From assembly GCA_024345305.1 (NCBI GenBank), contig BRON01000008.1, positions 806,001 to 870,000 on the forward strand: a DNA stretch of 64,000 bases, read 5' to 3'. The position numbers and the translations under genes were made by a program. Source of the stretch: Mrakia gelida. Lineage: Eukaryota > Basidiomycota > Tremellomycetes > Cystofilobasidiales > Mrakiaceae. Below the pieces are notes generated by a model that saw only the letters and a program-made list of their open reading frames with translations, was not told the origin of the DNA and searched no databases. Positions 1 through 12,700 of this stretch are shown piece by piece; positions within the stretch are counted from its first letter, which is position 1, and the number at the start of each line of letters is the position of its first letter.

Positions 1-1180
1 ACTCGGAGCCCAAAGAGGGAAGGCATGACTCACCCGACTGCATACCATCATCACCTCCTGCTCTCCCAGCTCCCTACACCCTCCCATCTTGAACGCCTCA
101 CAGCTAATCCAAGGCAAGCTCGCCACTCCCGTCGCGACGATCTTCCCTCGAATCTCCGTCTCGCTCCACCTCTTCTTCAAAAACCCTGCGGTCCAGTAAC
201 AGAAGTGCAGAGCACCAGCGAGGGCTACAGCGTGGCCTGAAGCCTGAGGGGAAGCGTCGGGGCGGTTGGCGAGCTGTTTCTGGGAGTTGAGGATCGAGGC
301 GTACCGACGAAGGAAGACGGAGGTTGGGGTTGGAGGGGAGGCGAGCCGGTAGGCTGAGATGGTTGGGTGGAGGGTAGAGGTGTGAAGGATGGTGAAGAGG
401 GGGACACAGGCCAGGTCGTGAAGTTTTTGGCAGACGTGGGCTCCGATCATGACTGAGGTCTGAGAGGGAAGGAAGGAGGAGAAGGGTGAGCTCGACCGCC
501 GTCCGACTTTTTATGGTTTCGTTCTTTATGGAAACCAGAGAGGGACGACTCACTCCGTGGTTGAGGTCCTCATAGGTAGGACAGTCTTCTGCCAGCACTG
601 TGACTAGGAAAGGGAAGAGGCTTCCTGCGTCCGGGTGTTCTCGAATGTATCGTCCGAAGGAGGGAGTGCGAACGAGTCGACAGAAGAGGGAGAGGAAAAC
701 GTTGAACGTCTCTGGAGGGGAGTCCTTGCGATGAGATCGGCACGCCTTGATGAACGAAGGGAGGTACTGAGAGGCGAACTCGCTCTACAGGAACGCAAGC
801 GAAGACGAAGGGAGGAAAAGGTGAGCTCGACGAGTTCGAAAGGGGAGGAAGGAGGTTGCTGAACGAGAACTTGAAAGCTCATCAACTCCATCGAACCAAG
901 TGAAAGAGTACGTACAACGAGTACGTCACGCTGCTCTGAAGGAAGCTGCATGATCTCAGTGACCTGTTAAGGCAAAGAAGGGAATAGGGAGGCTGTCAGC
1001 TGGACGAAAGGGAGGAGCACGCGAGGTCGAGGGATGGAAGCGAAGGAGGGAAGGAAAGAGACAGACCATCTGCGATCCAGCTATAGCAGGCATGGCCGTG
1101 ATATATCGATACGCTTCTGGCAAGTCCTGGAGGGACAATGCGCTGGCCAAGTCTTGAGCATTCTTGGATCCAGCCGCCAT
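1..1180 (-). CDS. Unrecognised protein, 3' part cut by the window edge
   Basis: The ATG at 1180 opens a protein beginning MAAGSKNAQDLASAL. Exons join in frame: 1180 to about 1070; a short exon reading VTEIMQLPSEQRDVLV (about 979-926); an exon from about 790 to 567 containing SEFASQYLPSFIKACRSHRK and ending EDLNHG; and a long exon from about 460 down to 34. The last exon ends at a GTGAGTCATG donor, so the gene continues off the left end. The final visible exon is mostly helical and hydrophobic (CQKLHDLACVPLFTILH). I see no signal peptide, zinc finger or catalytic motif, and I do not recognise the family. It could be the N-terminal region of a larger protein whose diagnostic domain lies outside. 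The exon joins are well supported; the function is unknown. Confidence 0.6.
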
Positions 1181-1976
1181 CGGAGAAAGGAGAGGAGGGA
1201 GGGAAAGGTGGTTGAGGTGAAGGTTGAACTTGAAAACGGCTCCGCCAACTCGAGTCGAAGTCGTTTGGCTTGGTTTGGGCGCGTTTATGGCAGCTTTTTT
1301 GGCGTGTTCACCTTTCTCGTGCGATCTCAGACCTGTCACTCATAAGCCGAGCCGAGGAGTTCCTGCGAAAAACTGCTTCGCGAGCTTACAGCGAGGATCG
1401 AGTCGAACTCGACGCGGCTCCTCAGCCTCGTTCTTCTTTCCCTCATCCTTACTGCAGCAGCTCGAGGATCCCCTTCCCGACAGATCGGAGAGTTCGTCTC
1501 TTACCTCGCGCATCGGCGCGTCCAAGGGAAGTGAACATCCATCCTCCGCCGCGTCGTCGCCCATCGTCTCGCTTTTCTCTCCTCCTCCTTGCGTCTTCGC
1601 TCGCTTTCCCGCACCTCGCAAACCCTCCAAAGGATAGCACAGAAAGTGTCCATCCCTACTCGGCGAAGCTAAGCAAGGTTTTTGTTCCGAGAAGAAAAGG
1701 AGCGGGAAACGACGAAGGCCTCGTCGTCGGAGGGACGTGAGCAAAGTTGCGAACCGAAACGAGACGAGCAAGCAAGAAACGAACAGCAGTAAGGTGTGGG
1801 AATATGTGTAGTAGAATAAAAGGGTCCAAGAACAAAAGCAACGGGATAGGGGGGAATAAGGAGAGGGTTGGGTTGGGTGCGCGAAACGAAACGAAGAAAA
1901 AGGGAAATCGACGTGATGCGAGAGCAAGCAAACGAAACGAAGAGGAAGCTAGGCTAGGCTAAGAAGAGGAAGGGGT
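1181..1976. other. Intergenic: promoter of the left-edge gene and 3' flank of the glycoprotein gene
   Basis: About 800 bases lie between two minus-strand genes. Open frames on both strands here are low-complexity and lack splice support or recognisable protein sequence. I see no RNA gene or mobile element. Confidence 0.5.
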
Positions 1977-4452
1977 TTAGATAGCGAGAGCTCCACCTCC
2001 GAGGACCATAGCTCCGAGGACGAGGACGACGGAGGAGAAGGAGACGAGGGACTCTCCTCGGACGGCAGAGGACGCGGCGCCGGTGGAGGTAGCAGAGGCA
2101 GAAGCGGAGGCAGCCTTTCCGGTAGCGGAAGCTCCCGAGGAGAGACCAGCAGCTGGAGAGGAAGGAAGAGAAGGAGGTCAGAGGGGAAGCTCTCGACGCG
2201 AGAAAGGAGGAGGATCGAGGAAGAGCGCGACTCACCAGCCTTGGTTCCGGACCCCGAAGCAGCGGCTCCAGTAGCTCCCGAGGTGATGGCAGCTCCCGAA
2301 GCGGAAGCGACGCCGGAGGAGGCGACGGCAGCGGTGACGATGGCGGCGAGTCCGTTAGAGGGAGAGGTGTGGGTGACACAGTTGGAGGAAGCAGGGACGG
2401 AGTAGGCAGCGGAGGGAGTGACGCTGAGAGGGAGAAGAAAGGAGGAGACCATGTCAGCTTTGCTCATGGGAGTGCGTTATAAGTGTGAGGTATCGGAAGA
2501 TAGAACTTACGTGACTCCGATGGTGAAGGGAGCGGCTGGAAAGAAAAGAAGACGCGTCAGACGAGGAGACGCGCGACGAACGAGAGATCGAGCTGAACTC
2601 ACTTCCGGTCACGGTGAATCGCTGGTGGAAGGTCGAAACGGATCCGTCGGGCTGAGGGTAGACTCCAGGAGGGTAGGCAGCATCGGCATCTGTGAAGAAG
2701 GGAGGCAGAAAAGAAAAAAACAACGCGTCGTCAGTTCTCGCTCTCGCTCACGGAGTCTTCGCCGTTGCGAGGAGGAAAAGAGGACGTACCACAGGTGGTG
2801 AAGGAGCCCTCCGTGTAGTCTCCGGGCATGACCCACTGGCATCCCATGAGATCGATCTCGTGCTGGCACATGATGGCAGCGGAGTAGGTAGAGTTCTCGG
2901 CCGTGCAGATTCGAAGGCAGAACATATCGAACGACATGAAGGACCTGTGCGAGAGAGAGGAAAGTGGCCAGAGGGTGAGAATTCGTCGGAAGAGCTAAGC
3001 TGGTCGAGGAAAATAGGACCGGAACGTACATCCACTCCTCGTAGAACTGTCGCGAAGAAAGCAAAGGAGAAGGTCAGATCGAGTTTTTCTTTCAACGAGC
3101 GCCTATCCCTCGCTCTATCGTACTCACGACATCGGCTCCGGAGACGTTAGAAGTGACGTTTCCTCCGACCTGTTTGGAGAATCGAGCGAGAGAAGGTCAG
3201 TTCCAGCTCGCGAGGACGGACCTACCGAAGACGAGGCGAGATCGACGAACGGGGTTTCCCTCTCCAGTGGCTCCGTGAGGATCGAGCTCTCCTCCCTGAT
3301 CTCCGGTTCTGTGAAGAGAAGAGAGTGGAGAGTGTCAGCGACAGAGGCGAGAGCGAGGAAGATCGCGAAGGGAAGAAGGAAGAGACGACGAACTGGATGT
3401 TGATCTGTGGACGAGCGACGCGAAAGAACATTCGAGAGTCAGCTTCGCTCTCGGCTTATACGAACGAAGAGAGCTCTCACCTTTGTTCCATCCAGGAAAC
3501 CCTGGACCTGAATGTAGTTGGGGGTCTTGACGACGTGAACGGCGGAGATGGTTCCTGCACGAAGAGGAAACGACGACGAGGTGAAACGACGGTCAGTTCG
3601 AGCCTCCTTCCCTCGCTCTCGCTAAAAACAGCAAAATGTGAGAACGAACCATCAGGGATGACTCGAGCGTTGTTCCTGGGCTCTGTAGAGTAGCAAAGAA
3701 AGGGATGCGAGAGGAGGGAAGAACGATCAGCAATCCGAGGCTTGCACTTTGCTCTCGCTCCTCGTTTCGACCTTCCTTCCCTCGCCAATCGAGATCGAGA
3801 TGGGCAAACTCACTAGTGCACCAAGCGACCTGCTCTCCCTCGGTATCTCCAATGGTGTCCCCAGCGACGGGAGGTCCCCAAAGGCAGCTGAGAGGGTCGG
3901 GAAAGACGATAGAACACGTTCGAGAAGGAGAGGGGACGGGGAGGGGAAGGCGGAAGAAGAGGGGGCACGAGAAGGAAGGAGGGGGGTCGGTCAGCTCTCA
4001 AAGCTTCGTTTTGGAGAGCTAGAGTCTCTGAAAGGGCTGGAGGTCTAGCGAGAAGAGAGGAGAGGACTCACAAATCGTCGTAGGAGTTGAGGGAGACGAG
4101 ACGAGACTCGGAGGTCTGGTTGATGGGAGTGTCGAGGGAGGGAGCGGCGGGGTTGGTAGGTCTGTGTAGCGAGGAGAACGACAACCAACGAACCAAAAGA
4201 AACGGGAAAGAGTGAAGGTGAGCATTCTGGACTTCAGGAGGAGGAGAAGGCGATGGTCGGAAGCGAGAGAGCTCCAGGGCGTGAGCTTGAGCAAAAGCAC
4301 GCTCGCCAAGTCGCTCCCATGGCTTGGAAAAACACGTCGAGTGTTCTAGAGAGAAGAGAGATGTATACTCCCCCGTTGGATCCGAGCGCCGTCACTTGCG
4401 CGTTGATTACAGTAGCAGAGGCGAGAAGGAGAGCAGAGGTGAAGGCGAGCAT
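1977..4452 (-). CDS. Secreted macrophage-activating-glycoprotein-like protein
   Basis: The ATG at 4452 starts a signal peptide (MLAFTSALLLASATVINAQ), and the mature part begins VTALGSNGG. The gene has about ten short exons. Visible segments include FPDPLSCLWGPPVAGDT, EGEQVAWCT, PRNNARVIPDG, TPNYIQVQG, DPHGATGEGNPV and the cysteine-rich block MSFDMFCLRIC...CQHEIDLMGCQWVMPGDY. That block and the HGATGEGNPVGG element are hallmarks I associate with the basidiomycete macrophage-activating glycoprotein family (known from Cryptococcus). The C-terminal exons are Ser/Ala/Gly/Thr-rich and end in a hydrophobic stretch (VSFSSVVLVLGAMVLGGG ALAI, stop at 1977). This suggests heavy O-glycosylation and possible GPI anchoring at the cell wall. 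An earlier in-frame Met at 4527 would bury the signal peptide, so I prefer 4452. Its role in a non-pathogenic yeast is unknown; a structural wall function is inferred. Confidence 0.75.
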
Positions 4453-5055
4453 GGCGAAGGGAGGGGAGAAGAGGAAGGGAAGAAGGAGGGTTGCGTTGGA
4501 GGTCAAAGCAAGCCAGGGGGCGGACAAGGCCCTCTTCTTTAGCGCAGGCGCGACTTTGATCGTTTGGAAAGAGGGGGAAGGGAGAGAGCCCGTCGGTCGG
4601 TCACCCTCCCAACTTCTTTCCTCCTTCGAAAGAAATTGAGAGAGAGACGGAAGCTGAACCCAAACGAGAGGTGGTGGTGGTTCGAAGGAGATCAGAGCTG
4701 CGAGCTCCCAGATAAGATGGGAGAGCCTGAAAGAGAAGGAAAAGCAGTCGCAGTTGAGGGGAGGCGCGTCAAAGTCTCAAAATAGATCGTCGAACCCTGC
4801 TTCTCGTCGTTCTTTCGGTGCTGTTGTGTAGCAGGGAATCTTCAGGGCCTCTCGTGAAAGTTTGCGAGATCCGGTTTTCGTTTCAAGGGAGTTACCACGA
4901 GAAAAAGTTTCGCAAACTGATCGAAATCGCGTGTTGGGCAACGCGTCCCGAAACAACCTCTGATCCGCGACCGAGGTGGCCCAGAGCCATTCTTAGAGGC
5001 TTCTGGGAGAGCGAGAGAGGTCAGAGAGGCAAGAGAAGAAATACCATCATGCCAT
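4453..5055. other. Intergenic: promoter of the glycoprotein gene
   Basis: About 600 bases between two minus-strand genes. Open frames here show no splice-consistent extension or recognisable protein. I see nothing beyond ordinary flanking sequence. Confidence 0.4.
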
Positions 5056-5904
5056 CTAGTCGGAACTCGCGTCGTTGTTGACCGTCCCGTAGCCAGCGCG
5101 TCCGGCGGCTCGCGCTTTCCCCTTCAGCTTTTGAGCAGCTCCAGCACCGTACGACGTCCTCCCGAGGCCAGAGAACCAAGCGATCCTGTAGAAAACGTAG
5201 GAAAGTCAAGTCGCTGATCACAGCTCGAGGTTTGGTCCAGATCGAAGGGATCAAGAAGCGAAAAACTGACCTCGCGACGGCAGGGAGAGCCGTTCCGACG
5301 ATGTTCCCCCAGAGAAGAATCGTCCAAGTCGAAGGATGCCATCGCACAGCAGCAGGAGCGTAGATGAGAGTCACGAGGATGTGTGCGACCTAGACAAAGG
5401 GCGACGTGAGCGTCGAGAACGAGAGGGAGGAGATACAAACACAGACGCGAACTCACGTCGCCGACTGCCAGAGCTCCAAGGTACGAGTTGAGGATCTTCT
5501 CGTGGATTTCCGGATGAGCTTTGAGGGTCCTAGATAGAGTGGGAAGAACAACAAGCGAGAGAACTCCGATGATGCACATGCCTGTTTCGAGGGCGAGCGA
5601 GATGGAGGGAGGGAGGAGAGATCGGTGAGCTCGAGCTCAACAACTCTCATCGACTTCTCTCCTCCTTCGTTTCGCCAACTCGAGGAAAAGACTCACAAGA
5701 TCCCATTCCACTAGCAGTCAACACGCCCGAGTCTCCTACGATCCCTCCAGTCGTCGAGTCTCCCAGCCAACCTGACCCAAGGTAAGCGTTGAAGAAAGTG
5801 CGAGGGAGGAAGATGGCAAAGGCGGCTCCTGCGAGAAGCCCCCCAGGCTCTGCGACGGCGAAGATGAATTTGTAGATCGGAGGGAAGGGAGAAGAGAGTG
5901 ACAT
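5056..5904 (-). CDS. Small multi-pass membrane protein (DUF7704-like)
   Basis: It starts MSLSSPFPPIYKFIFAVAEP at 5904, contains three introns, and ends YGTVNNDASSD at 5056. Segments in order: a first hydrophobic helix (FIFAVAEPGGLLAGAAFAIF), PRTFFNAYLGSG, a second helix (CIIGVLSLVVLPTL), HPEIHEKILNSYLGALAVGD, a third (VAHILVTLIYAPAAV), and WHPSTWTILLWGNIVGTALP followed by ARIAWFSGLGRTSYG. The pattern of four membrane segments, with a W-x-x-x-x-WGN block before the last, resembles the fungal DUF7704 family, whose function is not known. An alternative start 16 codons upstream (5952) is open but gives a low-complexity extension. The family call rests on recalled pattern only. Confidence 0.65.
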
Positions 5905-6136
5905 GCTGAAGAGAGGATGATGGTAGTTGGTGGGAGGGAAGGACGAAACCAAGAGGGAAAGATCGAAACGAAGGGGGCGAGTCTCGGTTTCGACGCGTCA
6001 TGGTTCCGCTCGACGTCTTCGAGCTCTCCCTCTTCCTCTCCTCCTCCTGGCGCACTTTCCGACAGAGATTCAGAGAATTTGATTACTCATCAGGGGCTCT
6101 GGTAATTAAGCTCAAGCGAACCTGCACTCCCTCTCC

Positions 6137-7412
6137 TCATCTCGTCCCCATCCTAACCCTCTCTCCCAAATCCCTCTCCCTCTGCCTCTCCCCCCCTCCT
6201 CCCCTCCCCTCCTCCACAAGATCATCCAAAAACCCACTAACCAAATCCAACCTACATCCCTTCCTCCTAGCCCTCTCAAACTCCGGTCCCACAAGCCTCT
6301 TCAAATCTCCCTCAACATCCCAACTCTCCTTGTTCGTTCCGCCCTCCTCTCTGAGGAGCCTCCATCTCGTTCGAACGACCTTCATGAGGGCCTCGTCGAG
6401 TCGAGCGGAGAGTTCGTCTGCTCGGAGGGAGTTCTCGGAAGGGAAGGCTCGTTCTACGATTTCGAGGAGGAGGTCGAAGGCTGCTTTTGAGGCTGGGAGG
6501 GAGACGACGAGGGGATGGTTGGTTGAGAGGAAGAGGATTAGGGGGATTAAGGGGAGGAGGCTGGGGGAGAGGTTGGGTCCTGCGAATTAACGCAAGCGTA
6601 ACGAGAAAGGGAAGGGGTGAGTATGAAGAAAGGGAAAGGAGACGGGAAGAGGAAATAATCTCACCTCCCTCTTCTGTCGCGTACTCCTTCTCGTACCGAT
6701 CTCGCTCGTACGAGTCCGTGCGAACAAGTCGATCAAGATGGGAGTTCCGAGCGGCGATCCAGTCTCTGGTAGCCGTGGTGATGGAGGTGTTGATGAGGTT
6801 TCGGATCGATTCGATCGAGTCGGCCAGTCCGAGGGACGCGATGCTGCACGTCGACGAAGAACGAAACGAGTCAGCGATGAAAAGCCTCGTCCACATACAC
6901 ACCACTCCTCTGCTAGAACCCAAGCTCAGATCCTCCAACGGCGAGACGAAAGATCGAGCTCATCTCCCTCAATCCCGTCACTGATTCTCAGTCCTTCCAA
7001 CTCTCTCTTCTTTCCTCCGAAGCGTCGTCCTCCCTCCCTTCTCTCTCTCCCTCGAGTCGAAGAACTCACTGATCAGGTTCCTCCACCACCCTCTTACACA
7101 ACTTGATCGTCTGCTCCGTTGTAGCGCAGTTGAGCCAGAGCTGCTGGATCACCGCTCCTCGCTGGTCGAACGAGAGGAGGTCGAGGTCGAGGGGAGGAGA
7201 TGGGGAGGGGTGGATGAGACCGCCGGCTGGTTCGTCGCAAGAGGGAACGAAGGGAGGTAAGCGTGTCGTACGAGAAAGGGCAGGGGGGAGAGAAGACTGG
7301 GAGGAGATGATGAGAGGAGGGGAGGGCAAGACGTACCTCCTTCGGGATTGTTGGGAGATGGAGCGGGAACGGATTCGATGTGGAGGGGAGGTTCTTCTTC
7401 TTCGTTTGACAT
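6137..7412 (-). CDS. Member 1 of a local three-gene family of unknown function
   Basis: Four exons (7412-7337, 7226-7070, 6843-6665, 6579-6137) sum to 855 bases, giving 284 residues. Intron phases are 1, 2, 1. Key parts are LLSFDQRGAVIQQLW near residue 45, a helical Arg/Asp/Glu-rich middle (SHLDRLVRTDSYERDRYEKE), and a C-terminal domain with LLPLIPLILFL, AFDLLLEIVERAF, RLDEALMKVVRTRW and ESWDVEGDL. The same ordered elements and identical intron phases occur in the genes at 25141-26135 and 29680-30599, so this is a dispersed paralogue family. This copy is the most diverged and has a longer charged tail ending RERDLGERVRMGTR. I do not recognise the family; a distant likeness to nuclear proteasome tether Cut8/Sts1 was considered but not supported by clear motifs. 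Confidence 0.7.
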
Positions 7413-7658
7413 GTGTGCTGTGAAAGGTTGCTAGAGAGTGGAGTGGATGATCTTGTGAGAGAGAGTCGAAAGAGGTGGTGTGATGGTTAAGATGAAGATC
7501 GCGAAAAGGAAGGAAGAGGAAGGTCACCCTTCGCGAAACGCGGACCAGCTCGCCGAACCGTCGCGTCGTTCGTCTCTTCCGTCGCCCTTGACTCGGAGGA
7601 AGTGAGATTGAAAGAACAGCTGCCATCGAGATCCCAAGAAGAAGAAGAGAGGATCGAC

Positions 7659-9265
7659 CTAAGCGAACACCTTCCCAACAGCCAACTCTGGCTCGTCCAA
7701 CCTCCTCTCCTCCCTCCTCGAATCCTGACTCTTCTCGGCCAACTTCCTGTCTCGGTACTTGGCTCCAGCCTCTCGCTTGGTCGTCGCTCGGAGGGCAGCA
7801 GGGGTGACGAACTCTGCACGAACCCCCCCCAAAAAACGAAGTCAGCGGTCAGCGTTGGGGGGTTTCTTTTCGAGACGCGGTAGTGGGAGGGACGCGTTCC
7901 GCGACGAGTTTTCGAAAGCGAAGACAGTGAAGGAGTGAAGGAAAGGAAAGGGACGAGCGGACTTACCAGCATTCTCAAAGACCGTAGCACCAGAGAAGGA
8001 ACCCTCAAAGATCCTGATAGGGGTCATGACGAATCTGGGACCGATCTCGACGAGGGAGGTTTGGGGAGGTCCGTCCTTGACCAGAGGGTCTTTCTCGATG
8101 ATCTGAAAGAAGCGAACGATGAACAATCAGACGGCGTTCGACCGGAAGACGCAACGCTCGACACGCGTGGGGGTATGCCGGCTTCATGAGGGGCGAGAGC
8201 GAAAGAGAAGGGAGGGATGAGAGGAGGACGCGAAACGGGAAACGAACCTGGTAGTTTCGGAACCAGACCTTGTTGTCGAGGATGGAGAAGGTGAGGATGT
8301 GATCGATGAAGGGTTTTGTGCGTCGGGAGGTTTTGGGGACAGAGAACATCTGTGTTTTTGAACGAACGAAGCAGAGAACGGCAAAACGAAAAAAGGTGAG
8401 CTTCGACTTCCCTCTCGCGCGAGCTCACACACCTCCCACCTCCTCCTCCTCCTCCCTTCTTCTCCCCCCTCCCGCCACCCCCACCCCACCCCACCACCTC
8501 CCCTTGTTGATATATTCAGGTTTAGTCCACTCACATGAGTCAACAACTCCTTCAGCAGTGCCCACTCGGGCTTCTGATCCCATCCTCCATCGAAGCTGAC
8601 AATTCCTCTGCTTCCCTTGAGGCAGTTCCCGGTCATCTTGAGCTCGTCCATGGTGTGAACGTTCTGAACGTGCATCTTGACTGAAGGTCCGTTGGGGGAT
8701 TTGGATGCCCAGAGGTAGAGATCCTCGTGACGACGGGCTTCGAAGTAGAGGGTGTTGTTGCAGGAGTGAAGGTCGGCGAGTTCGTTGAGAAGGTGGAGAG
8801 AGTGTTTAGAGTCGAGCTTGGCGTCTGAGAGGAGGGAGGGAAGGAGAGGGTCAGCTTGAGAGGTCCCCTTGGAGACGGTTGGTGTAGAGAGTTGTGAATG
8901 TGAGAGAGAAGGAAGAGAGGGAGAGGTGAACGAACCTTTCTTGACATGGGGGAGGAGAGCTTCGAGGTCGGCCATCAAGTGCCTCATTCGCATAGTAACT
9001 CCTCGAGAACTCAGAAGAAGAACCTGAGAAGAGACACATACATGTCAGCATGCCGTCCTCTACTTGTTTGCAGCTCTGGTCGCGGGGGAGGGAAGGTAGA
9101 GCTGTCGAGGGAAGGAGAAGTTAAAGCTGAACAGACCTTGTCCTTCCTCCTCTTGACGGTCTTTACAGAGATGACTGGCAGCTCATCGTCCTCCTCCATA
9201 TCGTCTCCAGATTTCCTCTTCTTGGTAGCATTCAGCTTGGACGCAGTCTTATGGAGAGAAGCCAT
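7659..9265 (-). CDS. BRX1: Ribosome biogenesis protein BRX1 (Brix domain)
   Basis: It starts MASLHKTASKLNATKKRK at 9265 and ends ELAVGKVFA at 7659. After an acidic/basic N-terminus come the Brix-domain hallmarks: LLLSSRGVTMRMRHLMADL, ALLPHVKK, LHLLNELADLHSCNNTLYF, EARRHEDLYLWASKSPNGP, VKMHVQNVHTMDELKMTGN, CLKGSRGIVSFD, SVPKTSRRTKPFIDHILTF, KVWFRNYQI and VEIGPRFVMTPIRIFEGSF. These match BRX1, an essential nucleolar factor for assembly of the 60S ribosomal subunit, with other Brix-family proteins as paralogues. Introns interrupt the domain at several points and all joins keep frame. The C-terminal tail is basic (AGAKYRDRKLAEK). It shares a roughly 480-base divergent upstream region with the DOCK gene. 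Confidence 0.93.
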
Positions 9266-9742
9266 CGCGAGAGAAGGGGGAAGGGGAAAGGGAAAGAGAA
9301 GGTGGTCGTTGAGGTGACCTCGACGTCGAAATCTGCTTCCTCCAGCTCCCGCGGTTGGCAAGGAGACCAGAGCGCGTGAGTGGAGTAAAATTGTGAAAAA
9401 GGGGCGTGAAGGGGTCTGAGAGAATGTTGTGAGAGTATACATCGGAGAAATTGAGTTTGAAGTTTTTTTGTTGCAGAAAAAGAGCCGGTGAAACCGACCG
9501 AGCGACGAGACCTGCCTTCGCCTTCCTCCTGCTTCTCCCAGCTTCTCCCTTCTCTCCCAAACGCTCAGCTCAACTCTTGACCCTAGCACACATCAACCCA
9601 TCCCTCGGCTTACCCTCGACTCTCATCTTCCTTCCCCCAGGAAATCAGTCCTCTCGACCTCCTCTGGATCCCTCGACGCTCGGACGAAGAAGAGAAGCGC
9701 TCGGTTGTTGAGCTCGTCCCTCCTCCTTCCTCTGCCTAAACG
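9266..9742. promoter_or_regulatory. Divergent intergenic region between BRX1 and the DOCK gene
   Basis: About 480 bases separate the BRX1 start (minus) from the DOCK start (plus), so both promoters must lie here or overlap flanking 5' leaders. I cannot pick out a specific transcription-factor site with confidence. Confidence 0.5.
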
Positions 9743-12700
9743 ATGGCTTCAACTTCAACAAGGTAAGCTCCGAACCTCTTTAACTTGCATAGGAAGGGAG
9801 CGGAGATTATTAGGATACACTGGTAGGAAGGACGGACCTGAGGGAAGGCTTTGGATGGGCTGGAGAGCTAGAGAAGCTAGCTCATCACAAGGGAAGGAGG
9901 GAAGAGGAGAAGGGCGAGCTCATCTCTTCCCTTTGAGAGAAGAGCTCGTTCTCGTCCATCCTGGCTCGCTCATACACTCTATTCGGTCATCGGCATCCGC
10001 ATATGTAGACCTCCAACTGAACGCAATTCTGTCTCGCTACTCGGACTACAGACTTCGAGGCGAAGATCGATGGGAACCCCTTCCAAAGGTGAGCTCTCTC
10101 TCTCTTCGTCTCCTTCCTTCCTTCTCAGCTCCCTTCCTCTTTCGAAACGTACTGAACTCGACCTTCTATCATCCAGATCGCCTACGGATTCGCTATAGTG
10201 AGCTCGCACTAGCTCCTTTGACGCCCTTTGATCCCCCTTCGAAGCTCATCTTCCCGCCCTCCCTCGTCCTCCTCCAGTACCCCTTTGCACCTGCTTCTTC
10301 CCTTCCCACCTCCACCTCCAAGAGTTCCACCCACACCAACGGATCTCAAGCCGAGACATCATCTCAAGGAGTCTCGCCTGATTCCGTGGCTTTGATGGTG
10401 TGTTCAGATGTCCTTAGGGGTCGACGGCGAGCTCGAGGCGAAGGGCTGACTTCGCTCACTCACTCCCTCCTTCCTTCGCGTCTGGTCGTTTGTCTCAGGC
10501 CGACCTCGAGGTCGGAGACGAGATCTACGCTTTCGAGAAGTTCGTTCCTCGTCACGGAGGAGAGAGGAACATGTGGTACAGAGGGTGAGTGTTGACTTGT
10601 CTCCCAGCTCCTCCACGTGAGCGAACGTCGCGAGCTCACCTCTTTCCCTCCTCCTCCCTCTCGTCCCTCTCGCAGATACGTCGTCGCGTCAACCAAGACA
10701 CCTTCAGCAGCCTCCCTTCTCTCCGCTCCGACCTCCTCCGACCCCTCCTCCTCTCGCAAACAACCTCTCAACACCCCATCGAACGCGGAACCCTCGGTCT
10801 ACCTCGGTATCTTCCCCGCCAACTTCATCCACGTTCGAGAGGAGCTGAACGACGCCGAAGGTCGTCTCTCGACCGTATGGGACGAGCTGCACAACCCCAA
10901 GCAGCCCGTATCGGAGCCGGGGAGTGTGGGTGGCTCGAAGGGAAAGGGGAAGGCGACCAAGAGCACGCAGAAGATGGAGGCTTTGGCTGAAGAGGAGGAA
11001 GATGAGAATGAGGAAGGAGAAGGGTCGACGAGAAGGAGGAGAGGGGAGGAGACAGAGCGGGAGGAGAGCAGGAGACCTAGCTGGCAGACGGAGGAGGTGG
11101 AGGAGGGAAGGCGACCGAGGGAGAAGGTCCCTCCTCCGATACCTAGTTTGAAAGCTGGAGACGAGACCGTCAGCGGAGCGACGGAAGCTCTGGTGGATGA
11201 GATTGCTACTGCGTTGAGGGAGTGGTACTCTGTGAGTCGATCCACGTCGGTTATTCTCCGCTTCTCGCCCAAATCGACGCGTCCTAACCCACCGCTGGCT
11301 CTCCTCCCTTCGCAGCGGATGTTCACCTACCTTCTCACTCGGAACTACCGTCTCTTCCATATCGTTCGTCAACACATCACCTCCCTCCACGTCGGTCGTC
11401 GTCATCTCCTCGATCAGAACCTAGGAACGGAGGAGCTCTCGATCCTCAGACGAGATTGCGTCGCGAGACTCGTGAAAGGGAACGTCGCTCAAGGATTGGA
11501 CGTGATCGTGCGACATCCAGTTTCGGGAGGGTTGGTGACGGTAAGTGGGACGGATGGGGTAGGAGAGGTGGACAGGAGGAGTTGGGTCAGTGGAATCAGG
11601 ATGTACTCGATGCAAGTCGTGAGTTTCCTCGTTCTTCGCTGCTCTCGTTTTCGACTCGACGCGTCGAGCCTCGTCGCTGACTCCTCTGCTCCTCGACTTC
11701 ATCAGGCCTCAGCCTACATCGACGCCACCTCCACCTCCCAACCTCTCGGAAACGGTCTCGACCTCTCCGGCAAGAACGCACTCGGCGTCCCCTCCTCCAC
11801 CTCCAAATCCTCCATCCTCCCTCAACCCACCGAATTCTCCACCCTCCCCTCTCGTCACTCCATCTCCCTCTCCCAGCAATCCAACTCCATGATCAACCCT
11901 CCCACCTTCAAGAAACAACAACACCAAACCTCATCAGACGATTCAACAACAACAACGGGAGACTTCTTCCACCTCTTCATCGAGCTTCGAGCGTTCGTCG
12001 CCAATCCTTGCATGCCCAGCGAGACCTCGGAACTCTACTTCGCTCTCTACTCGAGGTCGATCAACCAGTACATCTCGGAGGAGTTCCTGGTCGTGATGAA
12101 CTCGCATGGGATGCCGGTCGCGAATACCGAGGCGGAGGGTTTGGGGAAGCGGGTGAGGACGCTCTTCCGCGACTTGGGACCTCAGGACGTTGGGGAGGTG
12201 GTGCTGGTGTGTAGGATCGTGAGGTGTGGAGCCATGAAGATGTCGGCTGTGGGGAGTCTCGCTTCGTCTGGATCCAGTATCAGAAGCTCGTCGGCGTCGT
12301 CGATGAACGATCAACCACCGTCGGAAACGTCGAGCATCACGAACGGACGATCGTCAGGAGCAGGAGGTGGTCAGCAGTTCCTTCAACCTCCTCAGCATCA
12401 GCAGCACTCCTCCTCGTCGAGGTCGGGCAAGACGTCAACAGCTCCGTTCAGGAGACCGTTCGGATGCGCCGTCGTCGATGTGAGCCAGTTCGTCAAGGGA
12501 GCGGAGGACGCGACGACCAAGCCGAGGGAGATCGCGATGCAGATCTTCGTTCCCGTCGACGAGGCCAACTTTGCTACGCTGCACGAGGATATCATCCAGA
12601 GTCGGACGAATCAGTTCGAGAGGTCGCCGAGGTGAGTTTGCTCGTCGCGTCTTCCCTCTTCTCGCGACGCGACGTGACTGAACGAACGAGAGCTGACTCG

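Noticed and set aside
1224..1740. Overlapping plus-strand open frames of 100-156 codons
   Set aside because: Low-complexity Arg/Ser composition, no splice continuation and no recognisable protein; they lie in the intergenic region of two minus-strand genes.
6137..7412. Assignment of the three-gene family to Cut8/Sts1
   Set aside because: General helical character and size fit, but I could not match the specific conserved blocks, so I leave the family unnamed.
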